A stretch of 64,000 nucleotides of DNA from an uncultured Ruminococcus sp. (GTDB lineage: Bacteria > Bacillota > Clostridia > Oscillospirales > Acutalibacteraceae): assembly GCA_902785355.1 (NCBI GenBank), contig CACZYF010000001.1, forward strand, positions 62,001 to 126,000, written 5' to 3'. Below the pieces are notes generated by a model, which saw only the letters and a program-made list of their open reading frames with translations, was not told the DNA's origin and ran no database searches. Each line of letters opens with the position of its first letter. Within the stretch, counting starts at the first letter, position 1. Positions 51,039-58,703 of the stretch are shown here, piece after piece. Made by a program: the position numbers and the translations under genes.

Positions 51039-52188
51039 ATGAAACTCAACAAGTACACCGTTGATGACATCAACTTCGCGGGCAAAAAGGTACTCTGCCG
51101 CTGTGACTTCAACGTCCCGCTCAAGGACGGCGTTATCACCAACGACAACCGTATCACCGCAGCACTCCCCACTATCAAGAAGATCATTGCCGACGGCGGC
51201 AAGCTGATCCTGTGCTCTCACCTGGGCAAGCCGAAGAACGGCCCCGAGGAGAAGTTCTCTCTGGCTCCCGTTGCCGCTCGTCTTAGTGAGCTGCTGGGTC
51301 AGGACGTCGTCTTCGCGAACGACGACGAGGTCGTCGGCGAGAACGCCAAGGCTGCTGTTGCCGCTATGAAGGACGGCGACGTCGTTCTGCTCCAGAACAC
51401 CCGTTTCCGCAAGGAAGAGACCAAGAACCTCCGCTCACCGCGCTCACTGCTCCACCGTCGGCGTTACCGACCACATCAAGGAGACCGCTGTCGGTTACCT
51501 GATGCAGAAGGAGATCGACTACCTCGGCAACGCGGTAGAGGCTCCCGTACGCCCCTTCGTCGCGATCCTCGGCGGCGCTAAGGTTGCTGACAAGCTGAAC
51601 GTTATCTCGAACCTGCTCGAGAAGTGCGACACCCTGATCATCGGCGGCGGCATGGCTTACACCTTCGCTAAGGCGCAGGGTAAGGCGATCGGCACTTCCC
51701 TCGTAGACGACACCAAGCTCGACTACTGCAACGAGATGATCAAGAAGGCGGAGGAGCTCGGCAAGAAGCTGCTCCTGCCCATCGACACCGTCTGCACCAA
51801 GAGCTTTCCCGATCCGATCGACGCTCCCATCGAGACCGAGGTCTATGCTTCGGGCGAGATCCCCGAGGACTGCATGGGTCTGGACATCGGTCCCGCTACC
51901 CGCGAGCTCTATGCCGAGGCTGTTAAGTCCGCTAAGACCGTCGTATGGAACGGTCCTATGGGCGTATTCGAGAACCCGATCCTCGCTGAGGGCACGATCG
52001 CTGTCGCAAAGGCTCTGGCTGAGACCGACGCTACCACCATCATCGGCGGCGGCGACTCCGCTGCGGCTGTCGTCAACCTCGGCTTCGCCGACAAGATGAG
52101 CCACATCTCCACCGGCGGCGGCGCTTCTCTCGAGTATCTCGAGGGCAAGGTTCTGCCCGGTATCGCGGCTATCGCCGACAAAGACTAA
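51039..52188 (+). pseudogene. pgk: Phosphoglycerate kinase with an internal deletion and frameshift
   Basis: The first 125 codons ([10 protein letters not shown] to [11 protein letters not shown]) are a normal Pgk N-domain, and codons from [10 protein letters not shown] (51435) to the stop are a normal remainder with GGGDSAAAV and [11 protein letters not shown]. Between AAGAAC and GCTCACCGC only CTCC remains where other Pgk proteins have about 22 residues including the conserved VNDAFGTA. About 62 bases appear to be missing and the frame changes. The natural product would be a truncated protein of about 180 residues. A second in-frame piece starts at ATG 51502. Either the gene is broken, or the sequence has an assembly error; the latter is quite likely because Pgk is central to glycolysis and the flanks look under selection. 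Confidence 0.88.
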
Positions 52189-52248
52189 TCAACATTGAAT
52201 GAGGGCGGCTCTCGTCGCCCTCTATTACCATACGAAAGGAATTTTATT

Positions 52249-53040
52249 ATGATACTTGACGCTTTAACCAAAAGTATGAGAAAAACCATCATCGCGGGCA
52301 ACTGGAAGATGAACAAAACCCCCTCCGAGGCGAAGGCGCTGCTCGAGGAGATCATCCCCCTCGTATCCGACGCTGCGTGTGAGGTTGTCGCCTGCGTTCC
52401 TTACGTAGACCTTGCGACCGCTGTCGAGGCGACCAAGGGAACCAATATCAAGATCGGCGCCGAGAACTGCCACTGGGCTGAGAGCGGCGCGTTCACCGGC
52501 GAGATCAGCACCGGTATGCTCAAGGAGATCGGCGTAGAATACGTCGTGATCGGTCACTCCGAGCGCAGACAGTACTTCGGCGAGACCGACGAGACCGTCA
52601 ACAAGCGCGTCAAGGCGGCTCTTGCGGCGGGACTCAAGCCCATCGTCTGCGTCGGCGAGCTGCTGTGGGAGCGCGAGTGCAACATCACCAACGAGGTCAT
52701 CGCGCGTCAGATCAAGCTCGACCTGTGGGATGTCACCCCCGAGGAGATGGCGAACGTCGTCATCGCTTACGAGCCTGTATGGGCGATTGGCACCGGCAAG
52801 ACCGCTACTGCTGAGCAGGCGGAGGAAGTCTGTGAGTTTATCCGTATGTGCTTAAAGACTCTGTATGGTCTGGAGATCGCTTCGGGCGTTACCATCCAGT
52901 ACGGCGGTTCCATGAACGACAAGAACGCTGCCGAGCTGCTGGCTAAGACCAACGTTGACGGCGGCCTGATTGGCGGCGCTTCTCTGGTTGCTGAGAAGTT
53001 CGCGGCGATCGTCGCGGCGACTAAGCCCGCGGAGTTCTGA
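52249..53040 (+). CDS. tpiA: Triosephosphate isomerase
   Basis: The 263-residue TIM barrel has IIAGNWKMNK, catalytic His in VVIGHSERRQ, catalytic Glu in AYEPVWAIGTGK and the phosphate loop GGSMNDKN and GGLIGGASL. It interconverts dihydroxyacetone phosphate and glyceraldehyde 3-phosphate. The ATG at 52249 fits the AAAGGAA site and adds nine residues before the usual MRKTIIAGN start; the later ATG at 52276 is possible. A GAGGGCG...CGCCCTC hairpin lies between pgk and tpiA. Confidence 0.96.
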   Translation: MILDALTKSMRKTIIAGNWKMNKTPSEAKALLEEIIPLVSDAACEVVACVPYVDLATAVEATKGTNIKIGAENCHWAESGAFTGEISTGMLKEIGVEYVVIGHSERRQYFGETDETVNKRVKAALAAGLKPIVCVGELLWERECNITNEVIARQIKLDLWDVTPEEMANVVIAYEPVWAIGTGKTATAEQAEEVCEFIRMCLKTLYGLEIASGVTIQYGGSMNDKNAAELLAKTNVDGGLIGGASLVAEKFAAIVAATKPAEF

Positions 53041-53099
53041 TTTTGACACTTCGGTGAGGGTTCAAGACTTTATCACCCCACCACAGAGAGGACTATTAT

Positions 53100-54620
53100 A
53101 TGAAAAAACCGATTGCATTAATCATTATGGACGGCTTCGGCATCGCGCCCAAGTACGGCAACGCCATCACCTATGCGCGTACCCCGTATCTTGATCAGCT
53201 GTTCTTCAAGAATCCCGTTACCATGATCGGCGCGTCGGGTCTGGACGTAGGTCTGCCGCACGGTCAGATGGGTAACAGCGAGGTCGGACACACCAACATG
53301 GGCGCGGGCCGCATCGTCTACCAGGAGCTCACCCGCATCACCAAGTCCATCGAGGACGGCGACTTTTTCGAGAATGAAGCCATGAACAAGGCGGTCGACA
53401 ACGCGCTCGAGCACAACAGCTCGCTGCACCTGTTCGGTCTGCTGTCCCCCGGCGGCGTCCACAGCCACAACACCCACCTCTACGGCATCCTGGAGCTGTG
53501 CAAGCGCAAGGGACTCGATAAGGTTTACATCCACGCTTTCCTCGACGGTCGTGACGTACCGCCCTCCAGCGCCAAGGAATATGTCGCTGAGGCTGTCGCG
53601 AAGTGCGAGGAGATCGGCGTAGGTAAGATCGCCACCATCGAGGGCAGATACTACGCGATGGACAGAGATAACCGCTGGGAGCGCGTCGAGAAGGCGTATT
53701 CCGCGATCGTCTACGGCGAGGGCGTACAGGAGACCGATCCCGTACAAGCTGTACAAAACAGCTATGACAACGGCGTGACCGATGAGTTCATGCTCCCCGC
53801 AGTCATCGCAGGCGGCGACACCGTCAAGGCGAACGACAGCGTGATCTTCTACAATTTCCGTCCCGACAGAGCGCGCGAGATCACCCGCACCTTTGTCGAT
53901 CCCGCGTTCTCGGGCTTTGAGCGTAAGAACGGCTTCTTCCCCGTCTGCTACGTCTGCATGACCCAGTACGACGCGACCATGCCGAATGTCGAGATCGCGT
54001 TCAAGCCGCAGAAGCTCGTCAACACCCTCGGCGAGTATCTCTCTAAGAACGGCTTGACCCAGCTGCGTATCGCCGAGACCGAGAAGTACGCTCACGTCAC
54101 CTTCTTCTTCAACGGCGGCGTCGAGAAGCAGTACGACGGCGAGGATCGCATCCTTGTTAAATCCCCTGCTGTCGCGACCTACGACATGCAGCCCCATATG
54201 AGCGCGTACGAGGTCACCGAGAAGTGCGTAGACGCCATCAAGAGCGGCAAGTACGACGTCGTGATCCTCAACTTCGCCAACTGCGACATGGTCGGTCATA
54301 CCGGCGTATTCGAGGCGGCTGTCAAGGCTGTCGAGGCTGTCGACTGGGGCGTCAAGAAGGTATCTGACGCCATTGCCGAGATGGGCGGCGTGACCTGCAT
54401 CACTGCCGACCACGGCAACGCCGATCGCATGATCGACAAGGACGGTACTCCCTTCACCGCCCACACCACCAACCCCGTTCCCTTCTGCGTCGTCGGCTAC
54501 GACGAGTGCAAGGAGCTCAGAGCGGGCGGCGTGCTCGCGGACATCGCGCCCACTATGCTCGACATCATGGGTCTGCCTCAGCCCGAGGAGATGACCGGCA
54601 AGAGCATGATCATGCGCTGA
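53100..54620 (+). CDS. gpmI: 2,3-bisphosphoglycerate-independent phosphoglycerate mutase
   Basis: The 506-residue alkaline-phosphatase-fold enzyme has the first metal site ALIIMDGFG, the phosphorylated Ser60 in GQMGNSEVGHTNMGAGR, and late metal residues NFANCDMVGHTG and TADHGNAD. It interconverts 3- and 2-phosphoglycerate with two Mn2+ ions. Last gene of the pgk-tpiA-gpmI operon; eno and gapA are not in the window. The ribosome site is AGAGAGGA. Confidence 0.97.
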   Translation: MKKPIALIIMDGFGIAPKYGNAITYARTPYLDQLFFKNPVTMIGASGLDVGLPHGQMGNSEVGHTNMGAGRIVYQELTRITKSIEDGDFFENEAMNKAVDNALEHNSSLHLFGLLSPGGVHSHNTHLYGILELCKRKGLDKVYIHAFLDGRDVPPSSAKEYVAEAVAKCEEIGVGKIATIEGRYYAMDRDNRWERVEKAYSAIVYGEGVQETDPVQAVQNSYDNGVTDEFMLPAVIAGGDTVKANDSVIFYNFRPDRAREITRTFVDPAFSGFERKNGFFPVCYVCMTQYDATMPNVEIAFKPQKLVNTLGEYLSKNGLTQLRIAETEKYAHVTFFFNGGVEKQYDGEDRILVKSPAVATYDMQPHMSAYEVTEKCVDAIKSGKYDVVILNFANCDMVGHTGVFEAAVKAVEAVDWGVKKVSDAIAEMGGVTCITADHGNADRMIDKDGTPFTAHTTNPVPFCVVGYDECKELRAGGVLADIAPTMLDIMGLPQPEEMTGKSMIMR

Positions 54621-54720
54621 GTGCGTGCTCACTTCTCCGCCTTTTGATGTGATTACTCTGTCACGTTGACGAACGGCGGGACAAAAGTAATTATTATTTC
54701 ACTATTTCAATGATTCTATA

Positions 54721-54756
54721 AAGAAAGCTCCCGAGCGATCGGGAGCTTTCTTTCAC
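54721..54756. terminator. Terminator after gpmI
   Basis: GAAAGCTCCCGA pairs perfectly with TCGGGAGCTTTC around GCGA, with TTTC after it and AAAGAAA-type sequence before it, so it can serve both strands. Confidence 0.88.
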
Positions 54757-54760
54757 CGTT

Positions 54761-55246
54761 TTAACTATTCAGACTCAGGCAAAACGCCTGTATCTTCTTT
54801 TCATTATCACCGGAAGGCTTATCCTTGGGATCGATCAGTACAAGCTGAGCGTCAAATTCTTTAATATCCAAAAACTGTTTAAGCTTTTCGATCGCCTTGT
54901 TCGCTCCGCCGCCGGAACAACAAAGGAACGCAGCTACGGTCTTCCCTTTGAGCGCTTCACGATTCTCTTCGATAAAGGTTCTCAGCGGCGGCGTAAAGCT
55001 GCTTGCCCAGACAGGCGTTCCGAATATGATCCTGTCGAACTCACCGTCAAAGCGATAAGGCATCAGCGCGGGCTTGTCGCCCATCACGGCGCTTTTGCCG
55101 CCCCATAAAAACTTGCGGAAACCGGCAGTCGGATACGCCTTTTTCGGCTCGATACGAATCAGCTCGGCACTAGTTTGAGCAGCGATTTTTTCGGCGGTCA
55201 ACTGTGTATTGCCACTCATAGAATAGTAAACAACTGCTGTTTTCAT
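54761..55246 (-). CDS. Flavodoxin-like protein
   Basis: The 161-residue protein has the FMN phosphate loop YYSMSGNTQLTAEKI near the N-terminus, the second flavin loop FGTPVWASSFTPPL and a third segment CCSGGGANKAIEKL. It is probably a cytoplasmic flavin electron carrier or a quinone/nitro reductase-like protein; the partner is unknown. It is followed, on the same strand upstream, by the HTH pair 22 bp away, so it may be cotranscribed with it and share its control. Confidence 0.87.
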   Translation of the reverse strand: MKTAVVYYSMSGNTQLTAEKIAAQTSAELIRIEPKKAYPTAGFRKFLWGGKSAVMGDKPALMPYRFDGEFDRIIFGTPVWASSFTPPLRTFIEENREALKGKTVAAFLCCSGGGANKAIEKLKQFLDIKEFDAQLVLIDPKDKPSGDNEKKIQAFCLSLNS

Positions 55247-55268
55247 AACGAATCCTCCTCAGTATTAC

Positions 55269-55475
55269 TCAGAAATAAAATAATTCTTCAAACTTTTTAT
55301 CCAGCGCGATACAGAGAATCAGAGCCAGCTTGGCGGTCGGATTGAACTGCCCCGTCTCAATAGAGCTGATCGTGTTGCGAGATACGCCGACCATCTGCGC
55401 CAACTCCGACTGCGAGAGCTTCTGCTCCTTGCGAACGGCGGCAAGGTTATTTTTCAGAATCAACTCATTATCCAT
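55269..55475 (-). CDS. XRE-family HTH transcriptional regulator
   Basis: The 68-residue protein is a single helix-turn-helix domain: KEQKLSQSELAQMVGVSRNTISSIETG is the canonical XRE pattern, and a short tail KLALILCIALDKKFEELFYF follows. Its start overlaps the last base of the upstream gene's stop (TAATG). The promoter ahead of the pair holds three to four copies of a palindrome that is probably its own operator, so autorepression is likely. No toxin-like partner is seen. Confidence 0.92.
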   Translation of the reverse strand: MDNELILKNNLAAVRKEQKLSQSELAQMVGVSRNTISSIETGQFNPTAKLALILCIALDKKFEELFYF

Positions 55476-55804
55476 TACGCCATCACCCCGCAGAGCTGCA
55501 GAATCCAAATCACCAACATCATCAGTGCCAGTAAGCCCCACATAATGGTGACGAACAGCTCGTGCCGCTTGCGAAGTATAATATACTTGGTCAGAAAAGC
55601 GACAAATGCCATCGTAAAAAGAACAAAGTCCATACCGCGATTGACATATCCAAGAACAAAACCGTTAACCGTATCAACGAAAATAACCAGTAACACTGCG
55701 ACAAAATAAGCAGTACGGGTTCCGCTCTTTTGCGCTTCAATGTCGGCATAATCCTTGCCTTTGTTCTCCGTTTGTGCTTTTTTCAAAATATCTTCTCTGT
55801 TCAT
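55475..55804 (-). CDS. DUF6442-like three-helix membrane protein paired with the HTH regulator
   Basis: The 109-residue protein starts MNREDILKKAQTENKGKDYADIEAQKSG, which is typical of a small Clostridia family encoded next to XRE regulators, followed by three or four hydrophobic segments (25-105). Function unknown; a membrane sensor or antirepressor role is inference only. The ATG at 55804 has AAGGAG upstream. It lies directly downstream of the operator array and overlaps the HTH gene. Confidence 0.8.
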   Translation of the reverse strand: MNREDILKKAQTENKGKDYADIEAQKSGTRTAYFVAVLLVIFVDTVNGFVLGYVNRGMDFVLFTMAFVAFLTKYIILRKRHELFVTIMWGLLALMMLVIWILQLCGVMA

Positions 55805-55867
55805 AACAACATCTCCTTTTTCATTGTCATTCAACCATGAAAATCTCAGCCGAATGAATCAATTTTT

Positions 55868-55970
55868 GACAAGTTTACTTGTCATTTCTGATGTTGTCAT
55901 TATAGCACTGCCAAGTTTACTTGTCAATACTTTTTGCAAAGTTTTCTTGTCAATTATCAAGTTTATTCCT
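55868..55970 (-). promoter_or_regulatory. Promoter with an array of ACAAGT-type palindromic operators
   Basis: On the minus strand TTGACA (55922-55927) and TATAAT (55899-55904) are 17 bp apart. The operator GACAAGTTTACTTGTC is perfect at 55868-55883, just after the start point. A near copy overlaps the -35 box (55910-55925), another lies upstream (55936-55951, GCAAAGTTTTCTTGTC), and a weak fourth lies at about 55956-55971. Binding at the first two sites would block RNA polymerase. Confidence 0.8.
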
Positions 55971-55985
55971 GTTTTCATGCCTTTC

Positions 55986-56014
55986 TTGTGTTTTATCAAC
56001 TTTCATGATATAAT
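55986..56014 (+). promoter_or_regulatory. Promoter of the CotH-dockerin gene
   Basis: TTGTGT (55986-55991) and TATAAT (56009-56014) are 17 bp apart. It lies next to the operator array, so the HTH regulator might also affect this gene. Confidence 0.6.
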
Positions 56015-56040
56015 GACTGCAATAAAGAGGTGATATACCT

Positions 56041-57594
56041 ATGAAAAGAATCCTTTCTCTCCTGTTCTGCGGACTGCTCCTGTTTTCCGCTTGCGTAACG
56101 GCTCATGCGGCGGAAAACGAGCCGCCGTATGAGGCGGTCATCTGTAACGATGATCCTGACCTTGCCGTAACAGGCGCCGTGCCTGAGCTATCCGACGAAG
56201 GCGCGACAGCGGTACCGAAGATCGAGATCGACACCGCCGACGGCAACGGCGCGACCCTGCAGAAGGAGGACGGCTACGTCAACGCGCAGATCAGCATCAC
56301 TGATACAGACGGCAGCGCACTCAGCGGCACGGTACAGTTCAAGGTACGCGGCAACAGCACCGCTATCGCCTCCATCCCGAAGAAGGGCTTCACCTTCAAA
56401 TTTGCGAAAAAGACCGATGTTCTCGGCATGGGGAAGGGGAAGAAATGGGCGCTGCTCGCAAACTGCTTCGACCCCACCCTTCTGCGCAACTATCTCATGT
56501 TTGACCTAGCCGAAAAACTCGGTCTGCCTTATGTATCCCGTCAAAAATTCGTTGAGCTGTGGCTCGACGGCTCCTACCGCGGCTGCTACACCGTCTACGA
56601 GCCCGTTCAGGCTGGCGGCGACAGGGTGGATATCGACACGGACGGCAACAAGGACTTTTTGCTCGAATACGAGGCGACCCGAAGTGAAGCCGACATCGTC
56701 TACATTAACATCAGCGGCGTGCGGTTCGCGGTCAGCGAGCCCGACCCGCCCGACAGTGACCAGACCGCCTACATCACGGGCGTCATGACGGATATCGTTA
56801 CGACCCTGCGCTACGGTACACAGGAACAGATCCGCGAGAGGCTCGACATCGACTCATTTGCGAAATACTACCTGCTCAATGAGTACGCCAAGACCCTCGA
56901 CTTCGGCATGTCGTCGGTATTCTTCTTCTACAAGGACGGCAAGCTATACGCGGGGCCTCCGTGGGACTATGACCTCGCCTTAGGCAACGCCAACGCGGAT
57001 ATCCAATCCACCGCCGCGAAGGAAGGCGCACGCTCGGACGGCATCATGCAGACGACAAAGAACCTGTACCGTTGGCTCTGTGATAAGGACTGGTTCATCG
57101 ACGAGATTAAGCGCGTCTACGCTGCGCACTACGATGAGATCGCGTCGATCTCCGCCGACGGCGGTACGCTTGATACGCTGAGGAATGAATATCAGGCGTT
57201 ATTCAACCGTAACTTCGGAATATGGAAGGTCAGCCGCTGGTGGCTGAATTACCAGAAGGTGCCGCTCGCGACCTACGAGGAGAACTATACCTTCCTCAAG
57301 AACTGGTGCGGCGATCGCAACGAATGGCTGAGAACCTACTACGGTCTGACCCCCTACACCTACGTCATCGGCGATACCGACGGAAACGGTGAAGTGGAGG
57401 CAGTAGACGTCACGCTGATCCAGCGATGTCTCTCGAACATCCCACCCACACCTGACAGCCGCGCGATCACCCGCGCATCGGTAACGGGAGAGGAACTCGA
57501 CGTCATCGACGCAACCATGATCCAGCGATACCTTGCTCAGATCAGCACGCCCTACCCGATCGGTGAACAAAAGACCATCATGGTCTATCACTGA
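56041..57594 (+). CDS. Secreted CotH-family protein with C-terminal dockerin
   Basis: The 517-residue protein has a signal peptide (1-23, ending THA-AE). A beta-rich segment (56-120, VQFKVRGNSTA) leads into the CotH domain (120-430) with KKWALLANCFDPTLLRN, YVSRQKFVELWLDG and GPPWDYDLALGN. A dockerin follows (450-515). Its first loop, GDTDGNGEVEAVDVTLIQ, has the calcium residues; the second, ASVTGEELDVIDATMIQ, lacks the usual Asp/Asn positions, but the helix and TPYPIG end are kept. CotH-dockerin proteins are known from Ruminococcus flavefaciens-type cellulosomes, where the role is unclear; the spore-coat CotH is a protein kinase. The ribosome site is GAGGTGAT. Confidence 0.9.
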   Translation: MKRILSLLFCGLLLFSACVTAHAAENEPPYEAVICNDDPDLAVTGAVPELSDEGATAVPKIEIDTADGNGATLQKEDGYVNAQISITDTDGSALSGTVQFKVRGNSTAIASIPKKGFTFKFAKKTDVLGMGKGKKWALLANCFDPTLLRNYLMFDLAEKLGLPYVSRQKFVELWLDGSYRGCYTVYEPVQAGGDRVDIDTDGNKDFLLEYEATRSEADIVYINISGVRFAVSEPDPPDSDQTAYITGVMTDIVTTLRYGTQEQIRERLDIDSFAKYYLLNEYAKTLDFGMSSVFFFYKDGKLYAGPPWDYDLALGNANADIQSTAAKEGARSDGIMQTTKNLYRWLCDKDWFIDEIKRVYAAHYDEIASISADGGTLDTLRNEYQALFNRNFGIWKVSRWWLNYQKVPLATYEENYTFLKNWCGDRNEWLRTYYGLTPYTYVIGDTDGNGEVEAVDVTLIQRCLSNIPPTPDSRAITRASVTGEELDVIDATMIQRYLAQISTPYPIGEQKTIMVYH

Positions 57595-57637
57595 CAGAAA
57601 GCCCCCTCGAGAGAGGGAGCTCGATCTATCTTGCATA

Positions 57638-57672
57638 CAAAAAGGGGGTTGACTTCTTGAGTCGACCCCCTT
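57638..57672 (-). terminator. Terminator of the minus-strand membrane-protein gene
   Basis: AAGGGGGTTGACT pairs with AGTCGACCCCCTT (with one G-T pair) and a TTTTT run follows on the minus strand. Confidence 0.8.
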
Positions 57673-57693
57673 CGATTATCCTCTATTGATTGT

Positions 57694-58626
57694 TCAAACC
57701 GGCAGAGAGCAGAGATATGCACCAATTACATAAGTGATGAGATTCGCAATAACAGCATAGAGTACTGCGAGCCACGGACGGTAGGTTTCCCGATACTCAT
57801 ACCGCTTGAAAGCAATCGCATATACCGTGCCTTCGACTGCCGCGACAGCAATCTCAAAAAAGGCGAACGGAAAACTCAGCAAGCCGTTGTATCGCAGCGG
57901 ATTAATCAGTATCGTACTGACAGTCAGCAGGGCGAGGGTCACTATATTCGTAATTACAATCGTGAGGATGTGTCCCCGTTTTCGATAGCCGAAAATAAGT
58001 GCAATCAAAATCTCAACCACAAGATTGATACCGAGACAGAGAACAAATTTTACCGCAAGCCTCTCTTGATAATAAGGCGCATAACCCTTCACGGTAGGTT
58101 GGTATTCGCCGATGGTGTGACTATCCTGATCGTATCTTGCTGTCTGAACATCAGCGATCCTCTTGCCATCCATCGTCAAAAGGAAAACCTGTATATACTT
58201 ATCCTTTATCAGTACATCCGTTTTCACCAGTAAATCGGAGTCGGGATAATACAGCGCGATCTTGAACGAATCATACGGATACTCCACATACGTTTCCCCG
58301 TCTGTCTTATTAAAGTGATCAAGCTCTACAATATAGCCATAGCCGTCCTGATCACCTGAGCTCTTCAGCTTGCGAATCGCCGCCTGTTCCGTTTTCGTAT
58401 ATTGATCTTCGTAACCTTTTCCATCGAACCACTCGCTATAATGCCTGAATCTATGAATGTTGCTGAGCACGATGACACAATAGTCGCCGTCATAGGGCCG
58501 GTCGAGCCTGATGATAATATCCGGAGTTACCGGAGCATTTGCCGATACCGAGATGGAACATAAAGACAGCATGATCACAGTCAAAAGGATCATACAAAAG
58601 CCTTTGGTAAAACGCTTAACCCTCAT
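57694..58626 (-). CDS. Membrane protein with signal peptide and four C-terminal helices, unknown
   Basis: The 310-residue protein has an N-terminal signal (residues 9-29, ending SVSA-NA), an extracytoplasmic domain of about 165 residues (DIIIRLDRPYDGDYCVIVL, then KIALYYPDSDLLVKTDVLI) and four or five hydrophobic segments in the last 120. I do not recognise the domain; the layout resembles a membrane sensor or a component of an envelope system. The ATG at 58626 has GGAGATTG upstream; a longer frame to 58689 has no site. No partner gene is adjacent on the same strand. Confidence 0.8.
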   Translation of the reverse strand: MRVKRFTKGFCMILLTVIMLSLCSISVSANAPVTPDIIIRLDRPYDGDYCVIVLSNIHRFRHYSEWFDGKGYEDQYTKTEQAAIRKLKSSGDQDGYGYIVELDHFNKTDGETYVEYPYDSFKIALYYPDSDLLVKTDVLIKDKYIQVFLLTMDGKRIADVQTARYDQDSHTIGEYQPTVKGYAPYYQERLAVKFVLCLGINLVVEILIALIFGYRKRGHILTIVITNIVTLALLTVSTILINPLRYNGLLSFPFAFFEIAVAAVEGTVYAIAFKRYEYRETYRPWLAVLYAVIANLITYVIGAYLCSLPV

Positions 58627-58703
58627 GATCAATCTCCATAAAGGATAACACACCCTGCATGACGATATGCAGGGTGTGATTCTATACATTGTTTAACTCT
58701 TGA

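Noticed and set aside
51502..52188. Independent gene starting at ATG 51502
   Set aside because: The sequence continues the Pgk fold from 51435 on and the ATG corresponds to an internal Met ([10 protein letters not shown]); it is the 3' piece of the damaged pgk.
55269..55804. Toxin-antitoxin module
   Set aside because: The HTH partner is a three-helix membrane protein of a family not known as a toxin; no RNase or kinase-like toxin fold is seen.
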